Of a stretch of DNA of 64,000 nucleotides, positions 1 to 11,481 are shown one piece after another; position 1 is the stretch's first letter, and every line of letters begins with the position of its first letter. This stretch comes from Bombardia bombarda (lineage: Eukaryota; Ascomycota; Sordariomycetes; Sordariales; Lasiosphaeriaceae). The notes below the pieces were generated by a model. It was not told the DNA's origin. It did no database searches and was given only the letters and a program-made list of their open reading frames with translations. The position numbers and the translations under genes are program-made. The DNA is taken from contig JAULSR010000011.1 of NCBI GenBank assembly GCA_030512295.1, positions 186,001 through 250,000 on the forward strand. Direction: 5' to 3'.

Positions 1-1908
1 ATACTCGGTCGCCTGACCTCGTTCAACAACCACACGCCCCCGCCGGCCCTTTTTGGATCCTTCTCGGAAGTCTACGCGACTTTCTACAATGCTTTCATCT
101 CGTGGAAGGCGCGAGACTCGAATTCTCTGGTTGAGCTGATGGTCATGCAGTTTGTCGAGCTCGATGCCATTTGGGAGTCTGTCAAAAACAGCACGGACGG
201 CTCGGTGGACCAGGTCTACAAGGAGAGCATCCGTGACAACCAGCTTCTTTTGCTGGTGAGGATCAAGAAGCTGGCTGGGCCGATAAGGGGAAAGCAGATG
301 GTCACGGATGCTGTGAGGGCAGCCCGGAAGGCGAAAGCCAAGAAGCCAGTGGGCGACACCAAGCCCCGTGTTGCCGAGCACTCAACTACCGAGACAGCCA
401 TGGGTGTTCTTGGTTCCGAAAACAACAAGGAGGATGCATTGCAGATGCAGACCCTTACTCCCCCGGCATCACCAGCCCAGAAGCGCGACACGTTCAAGGT
501 CAACGTCGTCATCCCCAATGCGAAGAGCCTCTTACCGGACAACAGGGTAGTTGTGCATGAGCTCGCCCTCAACAGGGAGTTCCGCACAGAGCCGCACGAG
601 TACTACGAGCAGCAGGCGCACTTCCTTGCCCCGATCTTCCAGGAGATGCGGTCCACCATGCAAGCGGCTAACCAGGACGGCCACTTCTTCATGCTGCTCA
701 AGGTCGCTGATTCGATCCGGGAAAAGCTCCAGCGTCTGGTGAAGCCCGGGAACCCCATGCACACATTTATTGGCGGGCTACTGGACACCGAGATAGCCAA
801 ACGTCAGTTTGAGACTGGCAGCTTCTCCTACGAGAAATTCTTCCAGGCCATGAGCTCTCTGCTGCCCAAGCTCTGCGCCCCCGTCAGAGACGACGAGGTC
901 AAGCAACTCATCGGGGAGAAGCTCAGCCAGGGGAATTACGTTGACCGCCTCGAGGCCCTGAACGGTTTCATCGACGTCATGCTCAGCGACTACGCGAATT
1001 ACCTGCTGCAGCTCGCGGCGCCGCAGCTCGTCAAGGAAGCCCCGTCCTACGAGGCGAAGGCCTTCGCCTCGGATATCGAGTCCGGCAAATACGACCTATC
1101 AGCATCCACGGCGGCGTGGCGCGCGGCTCGCGAGAAGCTCGTAGCAGAGATGGCCCGACGAGACCCGGAAGGCGTCGACCTGGCGCGGTCACGGCCGACG
1201 GCGAATCGCATCTACAACCAGATGCTTCTCGACCTCTTCACCCAGACTGCCGCGGTCCCCCTGGAAGAGGTGCCCGAGATGCTTCGGCTCGACCATAAGC
1301 GTGTCCTCGAGGCTGGCCGGCTGACCAGGAGGGTCATCACCACTGGCGCTATCCTGCTGCAGTGCAAGAACCTGCTGAAGCGCGACGTGCGCGTGCCGTG
1401 GAAGAACGAGGCGCCGCGGATCATGGCCGTGTTGGAGAGGAGTGAGTCTCAGTCGGACATGACGGTTGAGATGGCGGCGGATGGGATCATGGCTGCGTTG
1501 GAAGCTGGTCGGTCGATGCCGGCGGCGACCAAGGCGCATCTGAGGGCGTTGGTGAATAAGTTTGTGGTTGCCAGTGCTGAGGCGGCGACGCGTCGCGAGA
1601 GCGAGCCGAGGGAGCCAGTGCTGAGGTTGTTGCTGAGCCGGCTGAGGGGGTATATACTCGCGCGGTTGGCGGCTGCTTCGGCGACGGATAAGGTGAGGGC
1701 GACGAGCACGGCGGGGGAGAAGCTCGCGAGCTTGGGGCTGGCGGAGTTTGTGGATAAGGTGAGGGATATGGTGGATATGATTGGTCGGGTGTCAACGGTT
1801 GATCGGGATGCGCATGGGGTTTGGTGGGATGGGGTTGCGGAGGGGGTGGAGAAGGAGGGGGTGGCAAGTGGTGGTGGTGGTGGTGGTGGTGGTGGTGGTG
1901 GGATATAG
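1..1908 (+). CDS. TCP11/Sok1-family protein, 5' truncated by window edge
   Basis: The reading frame is open from base 1, so the gene starts upstream of the window; the first internal Met (139) is not the start. The 635 visible residues carry a T-complex protein 11 (TCP11) domain, with the characteristic stretch LPKLCAPVRDDEV followed by a long helical region. Fungal members include Sok1, a suppressor of protein kinase A defects in yeast, so a role in cAMP/PKA signalling is the family expectation. A basic linker (AARKAKAKK) precedes the domain. The C-terminus ends in a run of glycines encoded by a GGT repeat (about 1870-1899), just before the TAG. No intron is needed in the visible part. The family call is firm; the in vivo role in this organism is not shown. 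Confidence 0.85.
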   Translation: MLGRLTSFNNHTPPPALFGSFSEVYATFYNAFISWKARDSNSLVELMVMQFVELDAIWESVKNSTDGSVDQVYKESIRDNQLLLLVRIKKLAGPIRGKQMVTDAVRAARKAKAKKPVGDTKPRVAEHSTTETAMGVLGSENNKEDALQMQTLTPPASPAQKRDTFKVNVVIPNAKSLLPDNRVVVHELALNREFRTEPHEYYEQQAHFLAPIFQEMRSTMQAANQDGHFFMLLKVADSIREKLQRLVKPGNPMHTFIGGLLDTEIAKRQFETGSFSYEKFFQAMSSLLPKLCAPVRDDEVKQLIGEKLSQGNYVDRLEALNGFIDVMLSDYANYLLQLAAPQLVKEAPSYEAKAFASDIESGKYDLSASTAAWRAAREKLVAEMARRDPEGVDLARSRPTANRIYNQMLLDLFTQTAAVPLEEVPEMLRLDHKRVLEAGRLTRRVITTGAILLQCKNLLKRDVRVPWKNEAPRIMAVLERSESQSDMTVEMAADGIMAALEAGRSMPAATKAHLRALVNKFVVASAEAATRRESEPREPVLRLLLSRLRGYILARLAAASATDKVRATSTAGEKLASLGLAEFVDKVRDMVDMIGRVSTVDRDAHGVWWDGVAEGVEKEGVASGGGGGGGGGGGI

Positions 1909-3206
1909 AGGAAGAGGTGCGAGGGTGAGAGGTTTCTTTCTACCTTTACGATTGGATTGGATTGGACAATCATTGACGACACAGCGGTGATTGATGGCAT
2001 CTGCATCTTTATACGCTTGGCACCCTCCCTCCATTTGCTTGAACATGGTGTGCTTTTCATTTCTGTTTCCTTTCTTTCTTCGGCCACTGGCATTGGTACC
2101 TTGGATTCTCCTTGGCTACTTTCACCATTACTACTTGCTGATATTGCTTGGGTTTTTTTTTCACGTGGGCTATTGCATTGACACGGGGTACATATATACA
2201 TTCTTGGGCGGCGTTTGTCTTTTTTGTTCTTTTTCTTTTCGCATGTGGCGAGGTCTGAGAAGTGGCCGCTGGAGGCATTTCTCAACGCTGGTTTGGCTGG
2301 TTGTCATTATGGTTTTCCTCTCATCGCAAAGAGATATAAGCTAGGTCGGTCATTCTCTGGGCAAAGGGCGGTATTGGACTTTCTTGTGTGTGGTTGTTCG
2401 TTTGTGTGGTTGCATACTACGGAAGGAGGGAAGGGGCTTTCCCGAGTTTTTCATAATGATGAATGAAAGCGATTTCGGGCATAGTTCGGATATTGAGATT
2501 GACTTTGGGATTGGTATTAGCATTTCTGAGAAGGACCGGTGATATGATTGAGTTAATTGGGTGCCCTAGGTTGGGACAGATGCACTGTTTGGTAGTGTGA
2601 GGGAGCGAAGCAACCAATGGCGAGCCCTCCCCATCGCCAATTGGGAACTGAAGGACTTGTAACGCGCAACATACTTAAATTGATTGGATGTAGTAGACCA
2701 ATAGCAAATCACAGTAGGTTCCTTTAAGCATAGAAATATTCTTAAGAGAAGGTCTCTAGGCACTGTCAAGATGGGAATAACGCTGTAGGTACTAAATAGG
2801 TATCTTGTATGGTGTCGTCGTTCCTTGTAAGCAGCAGGGGGTCAGTGGGTCCACTACGCACGCGACGGATTTGTCCTTTCAGCGGGCAAGGCGGGGTACC
2901 GAACGTCACGGTCGGTTCGATTCCGTCGATCCCGCCTTCCATTTTGTGTTTCACGAGATCCAGAGTAAGCTAGATCTGGAAGCTACGAGATCCTCTCTAA
3001 AAGATTCGCTGCTTCTGGGACCATATAGCAAGCGACCCACCTGGCCATTCGTCGCAACTGCTGCATTGCGTTGCATTCCCCAGCACCTTCCACATCGCGC
3101 CTGCTTGAGGAAGTCGCGTCTTTGCTCGCTCTTTGAGGTGGGGTTCTGCAAACTTCCTTCTTCCTCTCCAGAAAAATATTCGACGGATCTCTTTCGTTGA
3201 CATTTC
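1909..3206. other. Intergenic region, Sok1 3' side to ape2 5' side
   Basis: No gene is supported here. The first part is T-rich, as expected for a 3' UTR. The last 250 bases are the promoter and leader of the aminopeptidase gene. Short open frames on both strands lack domain content and splice support. Confidence 0.6.
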
Positions 3207-6200
3207 ATGAATCTCGCTGTTGCACGATTACCAACACGCGTGATTGGCAGACCAAGTCTCTTCTCTGTCATTCGCCCCTCTCTTACTACCTGCGTTATCT
3301 CAGCCCGCCTGAGATTTAGCTCGTCGCTCTCTGTAAAGCCAACGTCTTTGCGGCAACGGTCACCAATCCACCCTGCCCTGGTTCTGTGCTCAATTACGTT
3401 TCGACGTGTCTATTCTCACTCACCCGAAGCGTCGAGAGCAAGAAGAGCCAGGATGGCGGATCGCGATATTCTTCCCGACAGCTTCAAGCCTGCACACTAT
3501 GAGCTTGTTATCAAGGACCTTGACTTTGAGAAGTGGGCTTACAAGGGCACCGTCAAGTAGGTTGTCTTGGCTTTCTGCACCATCGCCTTACCTCTAATTT
3601 GAGTGTGGCGTTGGCTCCTCGGGGGTGGTGAATCTCTAACACTCGCCTAGAATCTTTGGCGAGCTTGTCAAGCTAACGAAGGAGATCACTCTCAACACCC
3701 TCGAGCTCAAGGTTCTTAGTTCTAGCATTGCCGTTAGCCTCAACAAGACCGACGAGGAACTCAAGTCGGTCGACTCCACCGAGGATGCCAAGTCTCAGCG
3801 GACCACAATCGTCTTCCCCCAGGAACTTCCTGTCTCGCCCAAGACATGCCTCACCATCGAGTTCACGGGCGAGCTCAACCATGACATGGCAGGCTTCTAC
3901 CGCAGCCAGTACAAGCCAACCGTGCCGGCCGCTGCAAGCGTCCCTCGTGATGACCAATTCCACTACATGCTGAGCACGCAGTTCGAGGCATGCGATGCTC
4001 GTCGCGCCTTTCCCTGCTTCGACGAGCCGAACCTCAAGGCAACCTTCGACTTTTCCATTGAGATCCCCGCTGACCAAGTCGCTCTGTCCAACATGCCTGT
4101 GAAGGAGATCACAGCAGCTGGACCTGACAAGAAGCTGGTGGCCTTTGAGACCAGCCCAGTGATGAGCACATATCTGTTCGCATGGGCAGTCGGCGACTTT
4201 GAGTATGTCGAGGCCTTTACCGACCGTCACTACAACGGCAAGCAGATCCCTGTCCGTGTCTACACGACTCGCGGTCTGAAGGAACAAGGAATGTGGGCGC
4301 TGGAGCACGCTCCAAAGGTCATCGACTACTTCTCTGAGCAATTCGAGATTGACTATCCCCTCCCAAAGAGCGACATTCTTGCCGTGCATGAGTTCACGCA
4401 CGGTGCAATGGAGAATTGGGGACTGGTGACGTATCGCATGACGGCGATTCTCTTTGACGAGAAGCTGTCAGAGGCCAGGTTCCGCAACAGGATCGCTTAT
4501 GTGGTAGCCCACGAGCTTGCCCACCAGTGGTTTGGAAATCTTGTTACAATGGATTGGTGGGATGAGCTCTGGCTGAACGAGGGGTTTGCTACTTGGGCTG
4601 GCTGGTTGGCCACGGATCACTTGCATCCTGACTGGGAGGTCTGGCCCCAGTTTGTGAATGAGGGCATGGACATGGCGTTCACACTAGACGCCGTCCGCGC
4701 GTCCCACCCGATTCAGGTCACCGTGCGTGATGCATTGGACGTCAACCAGATCTTTGACCACATCAGCTACTTGAAGGGCTGCTCCATGATTCGGATGCTT
4801 GCGTCGAACCTTGGGATCAAGACTTTCCTCAAGGGTGTTGCTATCTACCTGAAGAAGAATGCATATGGAAATGCAAAGACCAAGGCGCTTTGGGATTCCT
4901 TGAGCGAGGCTTCTGGCGTGGATGTCAACACTCTTATGGGTCCATGGATCGAGAAAATCGGCTTCCCTGTGCTGACTGTCACCGAGGACGGATCCGAGCA
5001 GATCTCGATTAAGCAATCTCGCTTCCTCTCGACAGGAGATGTCAAGCCTGAAGACGACCAGACAACCTGGTGGGTGCCGCTTGCTCTTAAGGGGAAGGTC
5101 GGCTCGCAAGGAGTCGAGGAACTCGCTCTCACGACCAAAGACTCGACTATCAACGGAGTCAGCAATGACTTCTATCAGCTGAACACTGGTGCTACCGGCT
5201 TCTACCGCGTTAACTACCCCGAGTCACGGTTGAAAACCCTTGGCACTCAACTTGACAAGCTGAGCACGGAGGACAAGATTTATATCACCGGTTCAGCGGC
5301 CGACCTTGCATTCTCTGGGGACGGCTCAACCGCGGCGTTGCTGTCATTTGTTCAGGGCTTAAAGAATGAGACTCACTATCGTGTTCTGAGCCAGGCGATG
5401 GATGCTGTCGGTACGCTCAAGAGTATCTTTTCCGAAGATGAGCAGGTCAAGAAGGCTTTGCAGAAGTTCACGCTCGAGCTGATCGACAAGGCCTTGAAAA
5501 CTGTGGGATGGGAAGCACGGAAGGGCGAGGACTACAACACTAGCCTCTTGAGAAAGAAGCTCTTGTTGACGGCTGTCGCGTCTGATCATCAAGAGTGCGT
5601 AATTTCCTGGGCACCCGCCCTACCCTTGGACATTCTTTTCCCGAGACACGTTCCGCCATTAGAAATATGCTAACAGTATTGCAGAACCATTCAAGCCGGT
5701 TTCGCTCGCTGGTCCGCTTACTGTGCCGATCCGTCCGCTTCTCCCATCTCTGCGGACCTGCGTGCCCCTGTCTACCGCTCTGCGATCAAGTCCGACACCG
5801 CCAATGCCGTGGAGGCCCTCAAGCAGGAGTGGTTCACCACACCAGCCATCGATGGCAAGGAGATTTGCCTCCAGGCTCTCAGCAAGGCTTCCGACGCTAC
5901 CATCGTGAAGGAGACTTTGCTGCCGTTCTTGTTCAGCACTTCACCCCCGGCCGCAGCGAGTGACTCAATCCCATCTGCTGACATGCATATCCTTGCCAGT
6001 GGCCTATCGGCCAACAGCACGGCGCGCCCTCTCCTCTGGGCGTATCTGCGCGACAATTGGGACCAGTTCAATGCCAAGCTCGGCGGGAACCCCATTCTGG
6101 CGGACAGAATGATCAAGAGCAGCTTGTCGAAGTTCTCTGACCTGGAGACTTTGGCTGGTATTGAGAAGTTCTTTGCGGGCGTCAGCACCAAGGGCTTTGA

Positions 6201-6309
6201 TCGCACTCTGGAGACGGTGAAGGACAAGATCCGCGGACGCGCGGCCTATAAAGCCAGAGATGCGGCGGGAGTGAAGGCTTGGTTGGAGAGCGCTGGATAC
6301 ATTATCTAG
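3207..6309 (+). CDS. ape2: M1 zinc aminopeptidase (Ape2/Aap1, puromycin-sensitive type)
   Basis: Model: join(3207..3556, 3651..5594, 5685..6309), 972 aa. Both introns have standard ends and branch sites (CTAAC near 3640; GCTAAC near 5670). The enzyme removes N-terminal residues from peptides using one zinc. Visible catalytic signature: GAMEN at 368-372 for N-terminus recognition, HELAH at 404-408 with the third zinc ligand Glu427 eighteen residues later (NEGFA). The C-terminal helical ERAP1-like domain follows and is complete. There are two credible starts. Met1 (3207) begins an Arg/Ser-rich stretch without acidic residues, like a mitochondrial presequence; Met83 (3453, MADRDILPDSFKPAHYEL) starts where cytosolic family members begin and gives 890 aa. 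Yeast Ape2 also has an extended form, so dual targeting by alternative initiation is plausible but not shown. Confidence 0.93.
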
Positions 6310-7206
6310 GGACTAGAGGAGGTTGAGTGTTTGGAAGCAGTGACAGGGGGTGTTGTGAGATGAATCTTGGTTCATCTTTAGTAGCAACGTGGTTCAGCCT
6401 ACTGCTGAAAGAGACTTGAACTACTAATGAATCCTTGATAGATATAAACTATCCATACTGGAGACTCTGGCCAGCACACGAGTTGTCTAGACTGCAGCTA
6501 TGTTTATCCGTGACATATTATGCCCCTTCCTATTTATCAGCTTGAACCTTCCTTGAGCTGGATAGCAGTCTAGTTGTGAAGGAACGTTGACAAAGTTAGT
6601 GAGGTAGGTATGATTATTGCCAACACCACATACTGGATCGAGATTATGTGGCTACATGCACCTTTGATTTAACGCCGTTATGGGGGCTCTTATCAAGCTC
6701 AATACTACCCATGTGGAAACTGCGCCATAAATCCTTCAAATATTCTATTTCTAAGCGATAATAATGTTGCATCTGCAGTATAGCTCTCTTGTCTAGTGCT
6801 GTCTTTCGTTATCGAACTTCTTCCTCTTAGCTAGGTAGGTATGTGATGAAATATCGACACATTTGCAGGTACAATCATGGTCAATAAGTCTGGTGGCACT
6901 CCCACTGAACGCACCCAAAGGGAGTGTCACTAGACTTATTGACCAATGCTGTAGATCTTCATTATGAGGATGTTGAGCGATTATTTGCAATGGCCGAGTA
7001 TTACTTCAACTCCTCCATGACGTCTCGAAACTCTCGCTCAATCACATCTGCATGCCTGGTGGAACGAGGCGTGATGGAGCATGAGAAAGGTAAGGGGCTC
7101 GAGTTGAAGCCATCCGTGTAGGCAAAACTAGATACCAAGTATTATTAGAAAGATGACTAGTATTGGGGTGGCAATTCCTTAATAATTAGTTGTCACGTTG
7201 TCACAC
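6310..7206. other. AT-rich intergenic region
   Basis: Convergent 3' ends of the aminopeptidase and P450 genes. No gene is seen. Its one notable structure is the long inverted repeat at 6879-6944, listed separately. Confidence 0.6.
6879..6944. repeat. 25-bp inverted repeat (long hairpin)
   Basis: The left arm, 6879-6903, begins GGTCAATAAGTCTGG. The right arm, 6920-6944, ends CTAGACTTATTGACC. The arms pair at 23 of 25 positions around a 16-base loop. It lies about 260-330 bases beyond the stop codon of the minus-strand P450 gene. It could be a foldback element or MITE remnant, or simply a strong RNA hairpin. No flanking target-site duplication was identified. Confidence 0.7.
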
Positions 7207-8887
7207 TTACATATCAACTCCAATATCCTTCCCACCCCCATCCTTCGCCGGCCCGATATTAAAAGCCCACAAGATGCGCGCAATGTTGATAGCCACAGAG
7301 GCAGCGCCGAGATGCATCCCCGGACAGATGCGACGGCCCCATCCAAAGGCACTATGCCCAAATGCTCCCGGGTAGTTATCGCGTTTCTCGAGGAAGCGCT
7401 CCGGGATGAAGCGGTGAGGGTCTGGGAAGTCGGCTTCGTTGAGGTGGACTGAACAGTTGAAACACAGAACTCATGTCAGGCGCGTATAAGGAGGGGGAAG
7501 AGGGGTGTGGGATGCGTAAGCTGCTCACTGCTCCAGAGAGGCGCGATAATCGTGCTCCCCTTGGGGATAAACATCCCTTTGTACACGTCGTCTGCAGTGC
7601 TCGCGTGGGGCGTACCTCCCAGGACGGCAACCGGCCGCCAGCGCAGCGTTTCCGAAGCGACGGCGTTGACGTACTGAAGCTGTGGAAGGTCGTCGAATGA
7701 TGGTAGGCGAGCGCCACCAACGATGCGGTCGAGTTCTTGCTGTGCCTGGGGAACGAATCGGGGGCCGAACTTGACGCAGGCGAGGAGAAAGCTGGCTATT
7801 GAGCCCGCTGACTATTGCGGCGTCCAACGTCAGTCATGGCCGTATAAGCAACCATCCCCAAAGAGAGCAACACGTACAGTCTCGACACCGGCGCCAAACG
7901 GGGACCCGGCCGTGTATGCGACCTCCAAGTCAGACATGCCCAGGGCCGCCTGCTCCTGCAAGAGATACTTGGCAAAGCAGTCCGGCAAAACGCCGCTCGC
8001 CACCTTCTCCTTCACCTCGTCCATCAGGTCGGTGTAGAGCTGCACATCCCTTTGCCTCTGCTCGAGGACCTGTGCCTTCCACGGCGCAAACACAGCCGGC
8101 ACATACTTCAACACCGGATAGCGCTCGACCGCAAATTTCCCCGGTATATTCACCGAGGTCAACCGGTCCATCGACTCACCATTCCTTCGCACCACGTCAT
8201 CAGTCCTCACATCCTCCACCCTTCGCCCATACGTCACCGTCACGATAACCGACGCGGCATACCGCTCGATATGTGTGCGGAAATCCCCCGGACCCCTGAG
8301 CAAGTCGCGCATCAGCACGGCGGACTCGCGGGCCTGGATGGGGCGGTAGGATTCGGTCTGGCGCTGCATGAAGCCGGCGTGCAGCTGCTTGCGCCAGCGG
8401 CGCCAAAAGGGCGAGTAGGGCGCCATCAGGCCGCGCAGGCCGCCGGAGAGCAGCTCGCCGCCCATGATGAAGCGCGGGCGGGACGAGTAGATGGCGCCGC
8501 GCTTCTCGAGCAGGTCCCATGCTGCCTGCGCCGAGCCCAGGATGATGGTGGGCGTGGGGCCCAGCTGGAGGTAGACGACGTCGCCGTGCTCGGCGTGGAG
8601 CTGCTTGAACCATAGCCAGGGCTTGCGGAGGCCTGTTTTTATTGACCTCGGTCCGGGGGGGAGTTGCGAGCGGCGGGCGTGGAGGGTCCATTCTTGTCGG
8701 AGCTGGGAAGTGAGTGAGTAATTAATGCGAGGTTAGATTGAGACGGATTGAGACGGATTGAGACGGATTGAGACGGATTGACTTTTAATATCGTACGTAC
8801 TCTGGGAAAGACCAATCCGAGACAAGATAAGGCCACGGCAATAACCAGGCCGAGCACAACTGAAATAAGATTTGTCCCGGCCATCAT
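7207..8887 (-). CDS. Cytochrome P450 monooxygenase (microsomal, E-class group I type)
   Basis: Model: complement(join(7207..7448, 7529..7811, 7878..8702, 8801..8887)), 478 aa, with GT-AG introns of 80, 66 and 98 bp. An N-terminal membrane anchor (about residues 5-27) is followed by the hinge LPPGPR (43-48). The I-helix motif FGAGVET ends at 304, the K-helix ExxR is ETLR (358-361), and the heme loop FGWGRRICPG has its thiolate ligand at Cys440. All essential residues are present, so the enzyme should be active. It resembles fungal secondary-metabolism P450s of the O-methylsterigmatocystin oxidoreductase type, but no CYP family is assigned. It is the leftmost gene of the putative RiPP cluster and would hydroxylate or cross-link the intermediate there; this role is inferred from position only. 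Confidence 0.9.
8741..8780. repeat. Tandem decamer repeat inside P450 intron 1
   Basis: Four perfect copies of AGACGGATTG lie within the first intron of the P450 gene, which makes this intron (98 bp) its longest. Copy-number change here would alter intron length but not protein sequence. Confidence 0.9.
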
Positions 8888-9696
8888 TGCTCTGCACCCG
8901 CATGTACCACCAGAATACGAGGTAAGTCTGCATGTCAGGATCCCATTTATACGTCTGCATGGCCCCCCACGTCTGACCCGCTTGGTCTTGGCAGATGGAG
9001 GAAGGAATCCGAATGCCGTTCACTAGCGACTGCGCAGCCATCCTTGATGGGGCCAAGTGTGCAACGAAGGCCAACTATTGCCTTTACGGCAACGGTGTGT
9101 AGCCAATCATACACAACTCGTTGCTTACTCTGCGGCACAGAATATCCCCCAGCTGCCTCGGCAGTTATACAGCCAGGATATATCAATACGCCAAGAAAAA
9201 GCCACACAGTCGGGCTCTCAACTACTATAACGGGCTGAAGTTGTAGATGGCCAGTCTCACTTTGACCAAGGGTAGTCGAGGTAGTGTTTCCGTGAAGTGG
9301 ACTGCCATTATAGGCAGCGGCGAGCGAAGAAACTATACACAGAAGTCGAGTGGTCACATAGCCACTGCTCACCTCTTCGTCTTACTTTGGGACACACTAG
9401 CACTTGTCGTATCTCGCGATCAGGGGCTGACTTATCAGGACTTTTTTGAATACTGGTAGTAGGACTATCGGAAGTGAATATGATAGTATAGCGTATTAAT
9501 TACGGAACTGCCTGAGGTATAGTCCAGTCGTTGCACTCCCGAATTGAATTAGAAGCGGCTCCAGCAAAGTATCCGACACCAAACTAAGGTGCATTACAAA
9601 TCTTTTGCAGCCCCTATCCGACGCACTCCTAGTTTCCGGAAGAGAACGTCATTGATCGGCGCCATGCCCAAAGGATTACCCTAGGTAGCAGACCTC
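8888..9696. other. Intergenic region between P450 and membrane protein
   Basis: Upstream region of the P450 and downstream region of the membrane-protein gene (both minus strand). Open frames on both strands are short and have no recognisable content. Confidence 0.5.
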
Positions 9697-11041
9697 CTAT
9701 GCAGAGACGGCAGCAGAGTGATAGTTGCTCGTAAACTCCTGGCTCCTGAGCGAAGAACTTTGTTTAAGCTCTTGCGACTCTGCCTCCTTGGTATGACTCG
9801 AGGATCGGCCGCCTTTCGAGGATAGTTTAATTGAGGAGAAGGATCGAAGCTTGTAGTAGAGAGAACTGAAAGAAACCTTGTCGAACACCCAAGCACTGCG
9901 CGGGACACATGCGACGAGGAACCCCGTCCCAATCTCGATGTAGGTCCAGAACAGTACGATGGAGACGATGGCTGCGGGAGAGGTTAGCTTGCAGATTTCT
10001 CGAATGGATAGAGTAAAGTTGGTTACCTGTTTGGTCGGCTATAGAGAGGTTGGTCGCGAGGATTCTGATGACCGGGTGGGTCAGGTCCTGGATCTTGATC
10101 TGAAGCCATGGGATCATTCGCAAAAGGCCAGCGATGACTGCACTGCGACGCATGTCAGTAATAAGGAAATACATGCCGCTTGAGCCCACTTCACTCACAA
10201 GCCACTACCGAGGAAGACGAGAGAAAGCTGAATCTTTCGCTTGGAAGCCATGTTCAATACCCTGATCTGATCGAAGGTGTTAGCACCTGGCACGAGGGTA
10301 TCCTCAAGACCCCACGAGAGACGGGGGACATACCATCAAAAGGGGCTCAATGAAAATAGCCAGATCCAGGACCCAGTTGGACGCTGCGTTGGCAGCCTGA
10401 AGCCCGAACGTGTCAACACACTTCTGGCCACGTAGAGAAGCCAGACTGGACCAGCTCGCAGCAGGGTCCAGACCGCATGCGAAGATCTCAGAGAACAAGA
10501 ACACCGCAGTCCAAAGAACAACAAGAGTGATCAGTGTCCAATTAGCATAGTCAAAGGGGGTCCAGAATGCCCTGCCTGTGTAGTAGAAAGTCTCAGCGTT
10601 TGCGGGCACCGTTCGGACATTAGGGTTGGCATGCGTACCCCGGAACAAGACGCGGAAAAAGGTGAGGAGGGTGAGCTTGATGAAGCCAATCGCCAATACG
10701 TGACCGATCCAGAATGCGTACTCGAACTACGACAAGGTTAGCGTCTGGTCTGGAAGAGACTCCGTGATTGGGAAACTGGACAAACCTTGCCAAGACGCAC
10801 CTGCGCATCGTCGGCGATAGCTGGTAAGGAGTGTCCGCCTATGATGTCCATCTGTGCACCTGGCTCCATGTGTCAGTAGAGTCCCGCGAATCTGAGCGCC
10901 CACGCAGTTATTCTCCTCACCTATGACCAGAGCAACACCCGCCGCGATGACAAGGAACTGTGTACTGTTTAGTGATACTGCAGCCTCGCACGCGCGAGCG
11001 TTTGTTCTGTTACCTTCAGGAAGGTTATACAGGATATTCAA
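9697..11041 (-). CDS. Rhodopsin-domain integral membrane protein (Pth11-like/SC1-like); 5' end unresolved
   Basis: Supported exons: complement(9697..9971, 10027..10142, 10199..10266, 10334..10726, 10786..10859, and an exon ending at 10921). All junctions keep phase and have GT-AG ends. The product has at least five or six hydrophobic helices, with the family-like blocks FEYAFWIGHVLAIGFIKLTLL, DYANWTLITLVVLW, and a cytoplasmic Ser/Lys-rich tail. It matches the fungal rhodopsin-domain membrane family (cf. satratoxin SC1 and Pth11-related proteins), which is frequent next to secondary-metabolite clusters. The start is uncertain. There is no in-frame ATG upstream of the first exon; the frame can be extended to a TTG at 11041. 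An intron ending at 10958 (branch ACTAAAC, acceptor CACAG) may join an earlier exon, possibly one starting near 11290. Function is unknown; sensing or transport are guesses. Confidence 0.72.
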
Positions 11042-11481
11042 TGCTGTATATCCCTTCGGCTCGACGTTTCTAGTTGGGTATCCGTTGCTCGTTAAGATAG
11101 GCCGCAGCCTGATTTGTCGCTGCAGAGAAAGGCGGCCGCCCCTTCTCTATCCCTCCCATGTCTAAAACAAGGGTTGATCACCTACCTATCTGGTGACCAC
11201 TAACATTACACAGACGTAACCCTCCTCTGCGAAGCGGCCTTGTAGGAAACCTTTGGGCTGAAGGAGTGTTATGATCAAAGCCTTGGGCAGACGCATTTTC
11301 ACGCAAAGCACATGGTAAAAACGCGAGGGAAAGACCCGTTAAAAATCCCGTCGTTGGGGGTGATTGAAGAAGCTAGAAAACTGCTCTACTGGTCTACCCA
11401 GCCCAAAAGGTTGTGTACGATCTTTTCCCCTTTTTGGGTCTGGGGGCTTGCACCTTCCTTCACTGTGCCACCTGTTCTACG

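Noticed and set aside
1449..2285. 278-codon minus-strand frame overlapping the TCP11 gene
   Set aside because: Shadow of the TCP11 coding sequence and its Gly-coding repeat; low-complexity Pro run, no domain.
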